Shown here: in pieces, positions 54,645-64,000 of the stretch
How positions within the stretch are numbered: position 1 is the first letter of the stretch
Layout of the letters: every line of letters begins with the position of its first letter
Assembly: GCF_019656455.1 (NCBI RefSeq)
Contig: NZ_BPMK01000002.1
Location: forward strand, 62,001-126,000
Length of the DNA stretch: 64,000 bases
DNA from: Noviherbaspirillum aridicola
Lineage (GTDB): Bacteria; Pseudomonadota; Gammaproteobacteria; Burkholderiales; Burkholderiaceae_D
Direction of reading: 5' to 3'
Made by a program: the position numbers and the translations under genes
Notes under the pieces: model-generated
What the model saw: only the letters and a program-made list of their open reading frames with translations
Databases searched by the model: none
Told to the model about the DNA's origin: nothing

Positions 54645-55850
54645 TCATGCGGTTTCAGGGCGCAGGCCCTCGCCGCGGGCTTCGCGCGCGGTGTCGCGCG
54701 GCTGCGAACGGCTGCCGAGCTTGACCGCGTATTCATGGGTGAACAGCGCCCCGTAGAAGAAGATCTGCGCGGAATAGTAGACCCAGGTGATGAGGATGAC
54801 CACCGATCCCGCCGCGCCGTAGCCGGAACTGATGTCGGCGCTGGCGACGTACATGCCGATGATCGTCTTGCCGATGATGAAGAGCACGGCGGTGATGGCG
54901 GCGCCGACGGCCACGTCCTTCCATGCGATCTCGGTGCCGGGCAGGTACTTGAAGATCACCGCGAACAGGCCGGCGACGATGCCGAAGGAGACCAGGTGCG
55001 ACAGCACCATGCTGATGATCTTCAGCGGCGAGCCCTCGCCGCCCGGCCAGATGCTGTCCATCGCCGATATCGCGGTGCTCACCGCGAGCGATATCAGCAG
55101 CATCAGCGCCAGCACCAGGATCAGGCCGAAGGACAGCACGCGGTCGCGGATGAAGCCCCAGACGCCGGAGGTTTTCGCCGGCGGCACTTCCCACAGTTCG
55201 TCCAGGCTGGCCTTGAGTTCGGAAAAGGCGCTGGTGGCGCTGAGCAGCACGAGGCCGAATGAAATCAGCCCGGCGATGAGTCCGGCGTCCTCGCGCCGCG
55301 CGCCCTCGAGTATCGTGCGCACCGCGTCGCCGCCCTGTTCTCCCATCAGGCCGGACATCTGCTGCAGCAGTGCGTTGCGCACATTGTCCTCGCCGAAGAA
55401 CAGGCCGGCGATGGTCACCACCAGCACCAGCATCGGGGCCAGCGAGAACAGGGTGTAAAGCGCCAGCGCCGCGCCCTTGCTCGCGGCCCGGTGCGACGAC
55501 CATTCCTTGGCGGCGGATATGGCGAGGTGGAACATGGCCTTGGGCCTGGACTCGCCGTGCAGTCTGGCGACGGTCTCGCGCTTTTTGCGCTCCACTTCCT
55601 GCGCCTCGGCGTCGCGCTTGGTGTTCTCCGCCTGCTGCAGGTCGGGCGTCTCGTCGAAGGCTTCGTAGCTCGCCGGATGCAGCGCGTGCGAGGCGAATCC
55701 CGTTACCTGCGCCTGCTGCGCGCCGGCCGCGCGCGGCGGCTGTCCGCCCTTGGCCCGGCGGCGCCATTCGAGAAAGGACACGACCGCGACGGCGACCTGC
55801 ACCGCGCCGGTGACCAGCTTGCCCGGTTCGTAACGGTCTCGCTGCTTCAT
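54645..55850 (-). CDS. YihY/BrkB-family membrane protein with N-terminal extension
   Basis: A 401-residue inner-membrane protein. The YihY/BrkB domain (about 110-380) has six helices with [37 protein letters not shown] and [27 protein letters not shown] as signatures. Function is not established (the old ribonuclease BN name was wrong). The first 105 residues are an added region: a hydrophobic stretch ([18 protein letters not shown]) and a charged, helical linker ([17 protein letters not shown]), making it longer than the usual 280-330 residues. It is co-oriented with the GNAT gene downstream. Confidence 0.87.
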   Translation of the reverse strand: MKQRDRYEPGKLVTGAVQVAVAVVSFLEWRRRAKGGQPPRAAGAQQAQVTGFASHALHPASYEAFDETPDLQQAENTKRDAEAQEVERKKRETVARLHGESRPKAMFHLAISAAKEWSSHRAASKGAALALYTLFSLAPMLVLVVTIAGLFFGEDNVRNALLQQMSGLMGEQGGDAVRTILEGARREDAGLIAGLISFGLVLLSATSAFSELKASLDELWEVPPAKTSGVWGFIRDRVLSFGLILVLALMLLISLAVSTAISAMDSIWPGGEGSPLKIISMVLSHLVSFGIVAGLFAVIFKYLPGTEIAWKDVAVGAAITAVLFIIGKTIIGMYVASADISSGYGAAGSVVILITWVYYSAQIFFYGALFTHEYAVKLGSRSQPRDTAREARGEGLRPETA

Positions 55851-55926
55851 CTGCTTCTCCCGGAAAATCTGTTGAGAAATTGCTTACGCATTTAGGAGCG
55901 CGCGCGGAGCCGCTTGGTTCCGGGGC

Positions 55927-56211
55927 CTAGTTGGTGCGTCGCCGGCGGGGCGGGCCGAAACTGAGGCGGCAGGTCCGGCGCCGGTCGCCCATGAGTTCGC
56001 GCAGCCGGGGGATGCCGAGGCCTGTGGCCTCCGACATCCAGATCAGCATGGAGGCGCCTACCGGCAGCGTGCCGGCGCGGATCTCGCGGATGATGCGGGG
56101 TGCAACATGCAGCTTGCGGGAGAGTTCCTCGTCGCTGCGGAGATGGAGCTGGAGCAGCAGTGCATCGAGCAGGTGCTCCGGGTGATAAGCAGTATTGTTT
56201 TGCTGGCTCAT
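55927..56211 (-). CDS. Small helix-turn-helix-like protein
   Basis: A 94-residue basic protein. LRSDEELSRKLHVAPRIIREIRAGT reads like the two helices of a phage-repressor-type HTH (LSRKLHVAPRIIREI), followed by MLIWMSEATGLGIPRLRELMGDRR. The C-terminus is Arg-rich (PPRRRRTN). It probably binds DNA, but target and family are not recognised. GAGGAAAAAATG-type ribosome context (a GAGG run) precedes its ATG. Confidence 0.6.
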   Translation of the reverse strand: MSQQNNTAYHPEHLLDALLLQLHLRSDEELSRKLHVAPRIIREIRAGTLPVGASMLIWMSEATGLGIPRLRELMGDRRRTCRLSFGPPRRRRTN

Positions 56212-56307
56212 TTTTTCCTCGGATCACTGCGCCGTCCCGGCGCGTCTTGCCAGGAAGAGCAAGATTCGCGCCGGATGAATGCGTGATGCCAGCCGGGAAA
56301 AAACGGC

Positions 56308-56751
56308 TCAGTCTATCCAGTTGGCCTTGGGGAATTTCGCCGCGAATTCTTCCGGCATGCGGACCACCTTGCGCGAGCGGTAATTGAAGAACACGAAGCC
56401 CGATTTCGCCATTGCGACGAGCGCGCCGTCGGCGGGGCGGGTGATGCGGAAGGTGATGTCGCCGCCATACCGGTTGAAGTCCATGACGCCGACTTCGAAC
56501 AGCAGCTGATCGCGCGCATGCGCCTCGGCGCGGTAGGTGGTGGCGAGGTCGGTGACGATGATGCCGACGCCGTCTTCCCGGTTCTCCTCGATGCCGAACT
56601 CGAACAGGAAACGCGCCCGCGCCTCCGAGATCATGGAAATCATCGAGTCGTTGCCGAGGTGGTTGGCGCCGTTGATGTCGGTCACGCGCACCGTGAGATT
56701 AGTCGAGTAGTAGTACTGGTCTTCGGGGAAGTCGAGCGTGAGGCGGGCCAT
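56308..56751 (-). CDS. Hotdog-fold acyl-CoA thioesterase
   Basis: A 147-residue single hotdog domain of the 4-hydroxybenzoyl-CoA thioesterase/YbgC type. VRVTDINGANHLGNDSMISMISEARARFLFE holds the helix and the active-site turn (Asp/Asn in DINGANHLGND), and YGGDITFRI and GFVFFNYRSRKV are the later strands. It should hydrolyse acyl-CoA; substrate length unknown. ATG 56751 is chosen since homology begins there; the longer open frame upstream is unlike coding sequence. It is divergent from an EamA gene. Confidence 0.85.
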   Translation of the reverse strand: MARLTLDFPEDQYYYSTNLTVRVTDINGANHLGNDSMISMISEARARFLFEFGIEENREDGVGIIVTDLATTYRAEAHARDQLLFEVGVMDFNRYGGDITFRITRPADGALVAMAKSGFVFFNYRSRKVVRMPEEFAAKFPKANWID

Positions 56752-56854
56752 GTGATGCTTTCGTCTTGCGGGAGGCGCGATTCTACCCTGTCCGGCGCGG
56801 CGGAAAGAAATCCAGTATGCTCGTGCGCTTTCCCGCACCGCCCGCCGCCCCCGC

Positions 56855-57760
56855 ATGAACGCCCGTCTCACGCCGTCCACCGCCCTGATGCTGACCCTGC
56901 CGCCGCTGCTGTGGGCCGGCAATGCCGTCGTCGGCCGGCTGGTGAATGCGATGGTGCCGCCGGTGACGCTCAACTTCCTGCGCTGGCTGATCGCGCTCGC
57001 GCTGCTGCTGCCGCTGGCCTGGGGAGTGTTCAGGCCGGGCAGCGAGCTGTGGCCGCGCTGGCGGCGCTTCGCAGTGCTCGGCCTGCTCGGCATCGGCGTC
57101 TACAACGCGCTGCAATATCTCGCCCTGCAGAGTTCGACGCCGATCAACGTGACGCTGGTCGCGTCGAGCATGCCGGTGTGGATGCTGCTGATCGGATGGC
57201 TGTTCTTCGGCGCGCGTGTCGCGCGGCGCCAGGTCGGCGGCGCGGTGCTGTCGATCGCCGGCGTGCTGCTGGTGCTCAGCCGCGGCGAATGGCAGCATCT
57301 TCTCGCCCTGCGGCTGGTACCGGGCGATCTGTTCATGATCCTCGCCACCATCGCCTGGTCGGTCTACAGCTGGCTGCTGACGCAGCCGCGCGACCCGCCG
57401 CACATCCGCGCCGACTGGTCGGCATTCCTCGCCGCGCAGGTCGGCTTCGGACTGCTCTGGTCGGCCGCGTTCGCGCTCGGCGAGCAGCAGCTGCTGCGGC
57501 CGCCGCCGGTGCAATGGAGCTGGGGGCTGGGGGCCGCGCTGCTTTACGTCGCCGCGGGACCGGCGATCATCGCCTTTCGCTGCTGGGGCGCCGGCGTGCA
57601 GCGGGTGGGGCCGAACATCGCGGCCTTCTTCAACAATCTCACGCCGCTGTTCGCGGCGCTGCTGTCGTCGGCGTTTCTGGGAGAGGCGCCGCACTGGTAT
57701 CACGCGGCGGCATTCGTACTGATCGTGGGCGGTATCCTGATGTCGGCGCGAAGGCCGTAG
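56855..57760 (+). CDS. EamA/DMT-family transporter
   Basis: A 301-residue inner-membrane protein with about 10 helices and two EamA halves. PPLLWAGNAVVGRLVNAMVPP, ALQYLALQSSTPINVTLVASSMPVWMLLIG and, in the second half, GVQRVGPNIAAFFNNLTPLFAALLS are clear signatures. Substrate unknown. It is the third EamA gene in the window. It is divergent from the thioesterase gene and convergent with the GGDEF gene downstream; no operon partner. Confidence 0.88.
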   Translation: MNARLTPSTALMLTLPPLLWAGNAVVGRLVNAMVPPVTLNFLRWLIALALLLPLAWGVFRPGSELWPRWRRFAVLGLLGIGVYNALQYLALQSSTPINVTLVASSMPVWMLLIGWLFFGARVARRQVGGAVLSIAGVLLVLSRGEWQHLLALRLVPGDLFMILATIAWSVYSWLLTQPRDPPHIRADWSAFLAAQVGFGLLWSAAFALGEQQLLRPPPVQWSWGLGAALLYVAAGPAIIAFRCWGAGVQRVGPNIAAFFNNLTPLFAALLSSAFLGEAPHWYHAAAFVLIVGGILMSARRP

Positions 57761-57952
57761 CGGTGCTCGCATGGCCTCGCGCCGCGACGGACTACGCCTG
57801 ATTGTCCGGATGCGTGAATCCCGGTTTGAAATCCTTCTCCAGGTACGCGCGGGTCGAGCGTCGGTGCGAGCCGGGCCCCGGTCGAAGTATTTGCCCGCCA
57901 AGATCGGGGCCGGCCTCGTGGCCGCCGCGTCGCAATCCCCGCGGCGCGCGGC

Positions 57953-59674
57953 TTACTGCCGCCGCGCCTTCTTCAACCCGAACATCCGGGTGTCCGCCAC
58001 CCGCACGATGGTGTCGAGGTCCTGGCCGTCCGCCGGCCAGGCGGCCAGGCCGATGGAAGCGCCGACATGGTCATACAGGCCGGGGCCGATCTCTATCGGC
58101 TGTTCGATCGTCTGCCGCAGCTTTTCGGCGACCGCGGCAATATCCTTCTCGCCGTCGATGCCATGCAGGTAGACGACGAATTCATCCCCGCCGAATCGCG
58201 CCACTTCGTCGTCGGCCCGCACCGCCGACTTGAGGCGCCGAGCGATCTCGATCAGGACGCGGTCGCCCGCGTCGTGGCCGTGCTCGTCGTTGATCTGCTT
58301 GAAGCGGTCGAGGTCGATGAATAGCAGCACGAACTTCAGCGGCACCGCCGGCGAGGCGTTGCGGATGCGGAAGGCGATCTGCGTCAGCAGGGAATCGCGG
58401 TTGAGCACGCCGGTCAGGCGGTCGGTGCGCAGGTTGCGCTCCATCTCGCGGAAGCTCTTGGCGAGTTCGCCGATCTCGTCGCGGCGCTGGATGTTGATGT
58501 TGAGCGGCGCGGCGGTGTCGCCGGAGCCGATGCTGCGCGCCGCGAGCGTGAGCTTGCGGATGTCGCCCAGCACCCATTGCAGCAGCGTGATGCCGAGCAC
58601 CAGCACCAGGAACACCGCGGCGAGGCCGATGGCGAGGCTGCGGTAGAGCACGCCGCTCAGGTTGCCGATGAAGTCCGAGCGCGGCACGGCGACGATGTTG
58701 AGCCACTCCAGTCCGCCGGGATCGCGCAGCAGCATGGCCGCGACCTGCACCCGGCCTTCCGCGCTGTCGAATTCCCCCGACAGGGGCTTGTCGAGCGAAT
58801 GGCCTTCGGCCTGCCATTGCATCACCTGGCGGTAGGCCTCGCGCAGCAGCGGCGACGCGCTCTCGTCGACCATCAGCCGCTGCAGGTTCTTGCCTTCGAC
58901 CCGGTAGGGCAGCTCCTTGGTGGAGGTGGCGATGATGGCGCCGGAACGTTCGACAAGGAAGGCGATGCCATTGGCGCTGATCCTGAGCGTGCTGAAAAAA
59001 TCGGTCAGCTGGGCGAGCGACAGGTCGGTGGCCACCACGCCGCGCAGGCTGCCGTCGTCGGCATAGACCGGCTTGGTCAGGGTGAAGGTGGGCTCCAGCG
59101 TGGTGAAATCGGTGTAGACCGCGGACCAGCTTTCCTTTTTCCGGTCGACCGCTTCCTTGTACCAGGGGCGGGTGCGCGGATCGTAGTTGTCGGTGCGGAT
59201 CAGTTCGCGTTTCGAACCCGGGGCGGTCACGGCGTAGACGTCGCGGCCCTGGCTGCCGGGCGCGCGCCAGCGCAGTTCGATGCGGTCGGCGCGCCGGTTG
59301 ATGCCGACGAAGCGGCCGTCGGCGCCGCCGAAATACACGTAGTTGTTAACCGTCGGGAAGAAGCTGGTGGCCAGCCACATGCGCTGCTCGAGATCCTCGA
59401 GCCGGTCGGAAAACGCCATCGGCGTCACCTTGCCGTCCGCCGGGGAATACACCGGGTCGGGCGCCACCGCGCGTACCGCGACGCGCGCGCCGAGCAGATT
59501 GCGGTCGGTGGCCTGGCCCACGCGGTCGAGCATGCTCTCGACCACTTTCTGCGAGAACTCGCGCGCGGCGACCTCGCCGGAGCGCTGGGACGCCCAGTAG
59601 ATGACCGCGCCCAGCGCCAGCACGAGCAGGACGAAGGGAATCAGGACGACGCGTTGCAGGGTGGAGTGGTTCAA
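57953..59674 (-). CDS. dCache-HAMP-GGDEF diguanylate cyclase
   Basis: A 573-residue inner-membrane receptor. TM1 (about 8-28), a periplasmic double-Cache sensor (about 35-335; YDPRTRPWYKEAV, YTDFTTLEPTFTLTKPV and GVVATDLSLAQL are typical of dCache), TM2 (about 345-367), HAMP (about 368-415) and GGDEF (about 420-570). The cyclase motif ARFGGDEF is intact, with an RxxD inhibitory site (RADD) five residues before. It should make c-di-GMP in response to a small extracellular ligand, often an amino or organic acid. The start appears to be TTG at 59674; no good ATG exists at the first helix. It follows the six-PAS GGDEF/EAL gene by 106 bases. Confidence 0.9.
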   Translation of the reverse strand: MNHSTLQRVVLIPFVLLVLALGAVIYWASQRSGEVAAREFSQKVVESMLDRVGQATDRNLLGARVAVRAVAPDPVYSPADGKVTPMAFSDRLEDLEQRMWLATSFFPTVNNYVYFGGADGRFVGINRRADRIELRWRAPGSQGRDVYAVTAPGSKRELIRTDNYDPRTRPWYKEAVDRKKESWSAVYTDFTTLEPTFTLTKPVYADDGSLRGVVATDLSLAQLTDFFSTLRISANGIAFLVERSGAIIATSTKELPYRVEGKNLQRLMVDESASPLLREAYRQVMQWQAEGHSLDKPLSGEFDSAEGRVQVAAMLLRDPGGLEWLNIVAVPRSDFIGNLSGVLYRSLAIGLAAVFLVLVLGITLLQWVLGDIRKLTLAARSIGSGDTAAPLNINIQRRDEIGELAKSFREMERNLRTDRLTGVLNRDSLLTQIAFRIRNASPAVPLKFVLLFIDLDRFKQINDEHGHDAGDRVLIEIARRLKSAVRADDEVARFGGDEFVVYLHGIDGEKDIAAVAEKLRQTIEQPIEIGPGLYDHVGASIGLAAWPADGQDLDTIVRVADTRMFGLKKARRQ

Positions 59675-59780
59675 GCCTAGTCAAGTCCTCTGAATATCGA
59701 GCAATGTATCGCAGCGGCTGACGCACGGCAACGGGAAGCGGCGCCGCCGCCCTGCGGTTTCAAGAATGGCAACCCGCGCT

Positions 59781-62700
59781 TCAGGCGGTGGCTTGCCGCA
59801 CCGCGATCTGCTCCAGGTAAGCCTCGAACGCCTCGATCGGCAGGGGCGCCGAGAACAGATACCCCTGACCCTCGTCGCAACGGCAGCTCTTGAGGAACTG
59901 CAGGATGTCGGCCGTCTCGATGCCCTCCGCCACGACCGACAGATCGAGCGTGTGGGCAAGATCGATCAGGGCCTTGATGAAATGCAGGTTGCGGGTGCCG
60001 TCGGTCTGCTGGTTGATGAAGGAACGGTCGAGCTTCATCACATCCAGCGGAAAGCGCTGAAGGTAGGCGAGGCCGGAGTAGCCGGTGCCGAAGTCGTCGA
60101 CGGACAGCTTGATCCCGAGCTTCTTCAGTTCGCCCAGGCGCGCGGCCGAGATTTCCATGTCTTCGATCAGCGCGCTCTCGGTCAGCTCCAGCTCCAGCAT
60201 CTGCGGCGCCAGCCCGGCGCTGTCGAGCGCCTCCGTCACCTGTTCGCGCAGGTCGTGGCATTTCAGCTGGCGTGCCGACAGATTGACGGACACGCGCAGC
60301 GGCAGGCCGAAACGTTCGCTGACGCGGCGCGTCTGCGCGCAGGCCTCGCGCAGCACCCAGCGGCCGATCGCCTCGATCAGGCCGCGCTCCTCGGCGATCG
60401 GGATGAACTGCAGCGGCGATACGCGGCCCAGCTGCGGATGATTCCAGCGGATGAGGGCCTCCATGCCGAGCACGCGGCCGCCGCGCAGGTCGAGGCGGGG
60501 CTGGTAGTGCAGCTCGAACTCGTTGCGCTCCAGCGCGCGCCGCAGCGAATGCTCGAGCGTCATGCGCGTCTTGGCTTCCACGCTCATTTCCTGCTCGAAG
60601 AAGCGATAGCCGTTGCGGCCCGCGCTCTTGGCGCGGTACATCGCGGTGTCGGCGTTCTGGAACAGGATCTCGCGGGTGGCGCCGTCGCGCGGGAACATGC
60701 TGATGCCGGCGGAGGCGCCGACGAAGACTTCATGGCCGGCGACGTCGATCGGCTCGGCCAGGACCGCCAGCAGCTTGTCGGCGATGAGGGCGGCGGAAGC
60801 GTCGCCCTCGGCGCAGTGGGCGGCGACCACGAACTCATCGCCGCCCAGCCGGGCGACGATGTCGGTCGGGCGCATGCGCCGCTGCAGCCGGCGCGCGACT
60901 TCCCGCAGCAGCAGGTCGCCGCGCTCGTGGCCGAGCGAGTCGTTGACTTCCTTGAACCGGTCGAGGTCGATGAAGATCACTGCCACCTGGCCGTCGCATC
61001 CGGCCGCGTCGAGCATCTGCTGCAGGCGGTCGTTGAGGGAGCTGCGGTTGGGCAGGTTGGTCAGGGTGTCGTGCGTGGCGAGCTGCTGCAGGCGCGCCTC
61101 GGTCTGCTTGCGCTGCGTGATGTCGGTGATGAAGGCGGTCAGCGCGCCGTCGCGCACGTCGAGATTGACCAGGACATAGACCGGCTGGCCGCTGCGATGC
61201 CGCAGCACCGCTTCCTTGCCGTGCACCGCCGTCATGTTGCCGTCGACGTCGGCCAGCGGGAAGACGGGAAACAGCTCGCGCAGCGGCCTGCCGACCAGCT
61301 GCTCCTTCGGATAGCCGCTCATGCCGCACAGCGCGGGATTGGCGTCGACGACGATGCCCTGGCCGTCGGTGAGCACATAGCCGGCCGGTGTCATTTCGAT
61401 CACCTGCCGGAAGCGCTGTTCGCTCTCGCGGATCGCGGCCTCGGCCCTGCGGCGCGCGGTCACGTCATGGAAAAACACGGAGATGCCGCCGGCTTCGCTC
61501 GGATAGACCCTGACCTCGACCCAGGCCTGCTTCGGCTCCCAGTAGGCGACGAAGAAAGTCTTCTTCCGGGTTTCCATCACCTTGCGGTATTCCGCCATGT
61601 GCGGCGTGTCGACGACGTCGGGCACCGCATCCCACAGCAGCCTGCCCACCAGTTCCTCGCTGCTCAGATCGGTGTACTGCAGGGTCTTGCGGTTGGCATA
61701 GGTGCAGCGCCACTCTTCGTCGAGCGCGAAGAAGGCGTCGCCTATGCTCTCCAGGATCGCCACCAGGCGCCGGTTGGAACGGTGCAGCTCGGCGCGGTTG
61801 CGCTGGGCCTCGGTGATGTCGCGGGCGCTCGCATAGACGAGACGGGTCGACGCCTCGTACATCGCGGCCCAGGACAGGTGCACCGCCGTGCCGTTCTTGT
61901 GCATCCAGCGGTTTTCGAAATCGCGCAGCACGGGCGCGCCGCCGACCAGCGCCGGCCGCAGCGCGAGCGTGCGCTCGCGGTCTTCGGGATGAACGAATTC
62001 GGTGTAGTGGCGGTCCAGCAGTTCATCCGGCCGGTAGCCGAGAATGCCGGTGACCGCCGCGTTGACGCGGCCGATGCGTCCTTCCGGGTCGAACAGCACC
62101 ATGATGTCGAGCGAGTTGTCGACCAGCGCCTTGTTTTCCGTGGCCAGGCGCGACAGCTGCGCGGCCATCGCCACTTCGTCGGTAATGTCGCGGCCGACGC
62201 CGCGGTAGCCTTTGAAAACGCCGTTCTCGAACACCGGCTGGCCGGAAATGCTGACATGGCGTTCCACGCCCTCCATGCCATAGCCGCAGCCGTAGCGCAG
62301 GTCGCGGAAGGGCTGGCGCGCCGCGACCTGATCCAGGTAGCCGGTGCGGAGGAAGCTTTCCCGGTCGGCGGCCAGCTCGAGCCGCGTGCGGCCCAGCACG
62401 TTGGGCGGCATGTTCTCGGTCGCGCGCCAGGCGCCTTCCGAAACGAAAGTCAGGCGGTCGTTCTCGTCGGTCTCCCAGTACCAGTCCGAGGACAGATGGG
62501 TGAGGCTGCGAAAGCGTTCTTCGCGGCGCGCCAGCTCTTCCTTGGCGCGGCGCTCCACGGTGACGTCGCGGCCGACGGAAACCGTGCCGGCGCGGGCGCC
62601 GCTGACCGGGTCCAGCAGCACGCGGGCCTTGCAGGCCAGCCATACGTAGCGCCCCGACCGGTGGCGGAAGCGCAGTTCGAACAGATCGCTTTCCTCGCGC

Positions 62701-63314
62701 CGCGACAACTGCTTCATCATCGCGTGCATGGCGATGACGTCGTCGGGATGCAGATGCTCATACACGGTGGTGCCGGTCATCTCGGCCGGTGCGAAGCCGA
62801 GCACGCGCTGGCTCGCCGGCGAGATGTTGATCAGCCGGCCGTCGAGCCCGTGGTGGCTGATCAGGTCGGAGCTGTTTTCGGTCAGCAGGCGGTGCATCGC
62901 TTCGCTGTGCGCAAGCTCCTGCAGCGCGTCGTGCTGGGCGCTGATGTCGACGATGGCCCCCGCATAGCCCTTGAATTCGCCCTCCGGCGAGAAACGCGGC
63001 GCGGCGGCGCCGCGCATCCAGCGCGTGCCGCCGTCGCTGCGCACGACCCGGTATTCGACCTGGTACTGCTGGCGCGCCTGGCGCGCCGCGCGGAACATCG
63101 GCGCCACCCGGGCGCGGTCGTCGGGATGGATGAAGTCGATCCAGCGGGACATCGCCTGGTCGAGCGCGTCCGGACCGATGTCGCTGGCGCTGACATAAGT
63201 GCAGACGTCGTCGGCGTCGGTGATCCAGATGATCACGGGCGCGTGGTCGGCAAGCCGGCGCAAGGTGCCGAAGACGCTGTCGCCATCGCCTGCCGGCCGA
63301 TTCGGCTGATCCAT
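59781..63314 (-). CDS. Multi-PAS GGDEF-EAL cyclic-di-GMP enzyme
   Basis: A 1177-residue soluble protein. Six PAS/PAC units can be counted (about 15-130, 136-262, 270-393, 400-520, 525-650 and 655-775), then GGDEF (about 780-945) and EAL (about 955-1170). ARLGGDEF and a preceding RxxD site (RPTD) are intact; EALIRW, DDFGTGYSGL and AEGIET are intact too, so both cyclase and phosphodiesterase activity are possible. The many PAS modules imply integration of several redox, light or small-molecule signals. The ATG at 63314 begins just before the first PAS. Likely co-transcribed with the dCache cyclase downstream. Confidence 0.92.
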   Translation of the reverse strand: MDQPNRPAGDGDSVFGTLRRLADHAPVIIWITDADDVCTYVSASDIGPDALDQAMSRWIDFIHPDDRARVAPMFRAARQARQQYQVEYRVVRSDGGTRWMRGAAAPRFSPEGEFKGYAGAIVDISAQHDALQELAHSEAMHRLLTENSSDLISHHGLDGRLINISPASQRVLGFAPAEMTGTTVYEHLHPDDVIAMHAMMKQLSRREESDLFELRFRHRSGRYVWLACKARVLLDPVSGARAGTVSVGRDVTVERRAKEELARREERFRSLTHLSSDWYWETDENDRLTFVSEGAWRATENMPPNVLGRTRLELAADRESFLRTGYLDQVAARQPFRDLRYGCGYGMEGVERHVSISGQPVFENGVFKGYRGVGRDITDEVAMAAQLSRLATENKALVDNSLDIMVLFDPEGRIGRVNAAVTGILGYRPDELLDRHYTEFVHPEDRERTLALRPALVGGAPVLRDFENRWMHKNGTAVHLSWAAMYEASTRLVYASARDITEAQRNRAELHRSNRRLVAILESIGDAFFALDEEWRCTYANRKTLQYTDLSSEELVGRLLWDAVPDVVDTPHMAEYRKVMETRKKTFFVAYWEPKQAWVEVRVYPSEAGGISVFFHDVTARRRAEAAIRESEQRFRQVIEMTPAGYVLTDGQGIVVDANPALCGMSGYPKEQLVGRPLRELFPVFPLADVDGNMTAVHGKEAVLRHRSGQPVYVLVNLDVRDGALTAFITDITQRKQTEARLQQLATHDTLTNLPNRSSLNDRLQQMLDAAGCDGQVAVIFIDLDRFKEVNDSLGHERGDLLLREVARRLQRRMRPTDIVARLGGDEFVVAAHCAEGDASAALIADKLLAVLAEPIDVAGHEVFVGASAGISMFPRDGATREILFQNADTAMYRAKSAGRNGYRFFEQEMSVEAKTRMTLEHSLRRALERNEFELHYQPRLDLRGGRVLGMEALIRWNHPQLGRVSPLQFIPIAEERGLIEAIGRWVLREACAQTRRVSERFGLPLRVSVNLSARQLKCHDLREQVTEALDSAGLAPQMLELELTESALIEDMEISAARLGELKKLGIKLSVDDFGTGYSGLAYLQRFPLDVMKLDRSFINQQTDGTRNLHFIKALIDLAHTLDLSVVAEGIETADILQFLKSCRCDEGQGYLFSAPLPIEAFEAYLEQIAVRQATA

Positions 63315-63558
63315 GTGTCCAGATCCTCGCTTATTTATGTCGCGTCCGTCGGGCGCCGGGTATGGGAGAAAGTGGACGGCCGCCCGGTGCCGGCGGCGGT
63401 ATTTCCGCGGCGTCCCCTGACGCGCGCGGAAAGTCTCGTGTATTGCTGAGGGGAAACTCTAGCGCAAAACCGGGGTCGCTGCCAGTACAAGCCGCGCACA
63501 TGGCGACGCGCGGCAACACTCATTGCCGGAAAGGCAAGAGAGATCAGGGGCGCGGGCT

Positions 63559-64000
63559 TCAGGCCAGGACCCGCAGCGTCTGGCTGCCGCGCCAGTGTTC
63601 GCCCGGCTGCAGCGTCAGCGGCGCCGCCGCATGCGCGGCTTCCACGCACAGCATGTGCAGCCAGCCATCGTCCGGAAAGTCGGACAGCTTGCGCGCCAGC
63701 TCCGGCCCGGGATTCCAGACCACGGTGTCGGCAAAGCCCTGCTGGCTGATGGACAGGACCGGCAGACCGGGTTCGTGCAGTTGCAGCGCCGGCGGCGGCG
63801 CCATGTACACGCGGTCGACCTCGGCGCCGATCGACAGCATGTTTTCCTCCTGCCGTTTCTCCCGGTTCTGGTCGGTCGCGTCCTGGTAGCGCACGCCGCC
63901 GAGGCCTTCCAGCCGCGCCTGGCGCACGTCGTCCAGGCGCAGATAGGTATGCAGCGCGCAGCTGAATGCCCAGGCCGTACCGTCGCGGTTATGCGCCTCC
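63559..64000 (-). CDS. D-hexose-6-phosphate mutarotase (YeaD-like), 5' part outside the window
   Basis: The minus strand is open from the window edge to a TGA at 63559-63561, giving the last ~146 residues. FSCALHTYLRLDD, RLEGLGGVRYQD, DTVVWNPGPELARKLSDFPDDGW and HMLCVEAA match the C-terminal half of the glucose-6-phosphate 1-epimerase (YeaD) family, which interconverts alpha and beta anomers of hexose 6-phosphates. The catalytic His and Asp/Glu can only be partly checked. The start lies beyond position 64000. It is upstream of the multi-PAS gene on the same strand, 244 bases away. Confidence 0.88.
   Translation of the reverse strand, partial: EAHNRDGTAWAFSCALHTYLRLDDVRQARLEGLGGVRYQDATDQNREKRQEENMLSIGAEVDRVYMAPPPALQLHEPGLPVLSISQQGFADTVVWNPGPELARKLSDFPDDGWLHMLCVEAAHAAAPLTLQPGEHWRGSQTLRVLA

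Noticed and set aside
59766-63449. A 1227-residue plus-strand open frame opposite the six-PAS gene
   Set aside because: The minus strand has PAS, GGDEF and EAL motifs; the plus-strand product is low-complexity and spans into intergenic DNA.

Overview
This 64 kb window is chromosomal DNA of a high-GC, Gram-negative bacterium, most likely a betaproteobacterium of the Burkholderiales (an Oxalobacteraceae-like genome would fit). The basis is the strong G/C bias at third codon positions, a type IV pilus minor-pilin cluster, bd-type oxidase, DUF2242 and DUF1428 proteins, and the many hybrid kinases. The placement is inference; there is no rRNA or other marker gene here. I recognise no tRNA, rRNA, CRISPR array or intact insertion sequence.

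Layout. 1-600: a possible gene end and a His-rich lipoprotein. 600-10503: a hybrid histidine kinase with a transposase-like helix-turn-helix at its N-terminus, then a tight pilE-fimT-pilV-pilW-pilX-pilY1 operon behind an AT-rich control region. 10523-15913 (minus): an MHYT-domain hybrid kinase and a GAF/PAS/GGDEF/EAL protein. 16-24 kb: L-lactate dehydrogenase, small secreted and membrane proteins, a Bcr/CflA exporter, a third hybrid kinase, a DUF378 protein, an HPP-CBS membrane protein and a 26-residue membrane peptide. 24.3-27.7 kb: a membrane GGDEF/EAL protein followed by an orphan periplasmic binding protein. 27.7-36.8 kb: two EamA transporters, an RlmN-like radical SAM enzyme, a divergent LysR/metallo-hydrolase pair, GFA, SDR and DUF1428 proteins and a Kef-type K+ antiporter. 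36.9-40.9 kb (minus): an operon of a FAN1-type VRR-NUC nuclease and an Fe-S XPD/DinG-like helicase with a Cas4-like nuclease domain. 41.0-47.5 kb: cytochrome bd subunits I and II, unusually separated by about 4 kb of small genes and a Crp/Fnr regulator. 48.3-54.3 kb: an Rsb partner-switching (stressosome-type) operon, rsbR-rsbS-rsbT, then a kinase/PP2C-type phosphatase fusion, an RsbT-like/histidine-kinase fusion and a REC-PAS-kinase-REC protein. 54.3-64 kb: GNAT, YihY, thioesterase and a third EamA gene, two more c-di-GMP enzymes, and the truncated end of a hexose-6-phosphate mutarotase gene.

How it works together. The window is dominated by signalling: four HisKA kinases ending in closely similar receiver domains, one further histidine kinase, four GGDEF proteins (three with EAL) that all keep an RxxD inhibitory site, and a complete RsbRST switch. 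The type IV pilus genes are a plausible output of c-di-GMP control, but no direct link is visible in the sequence. The two systems most worth following up are the Rsb operon with its built-in two-component kinases and the FAN1/helicase pair.
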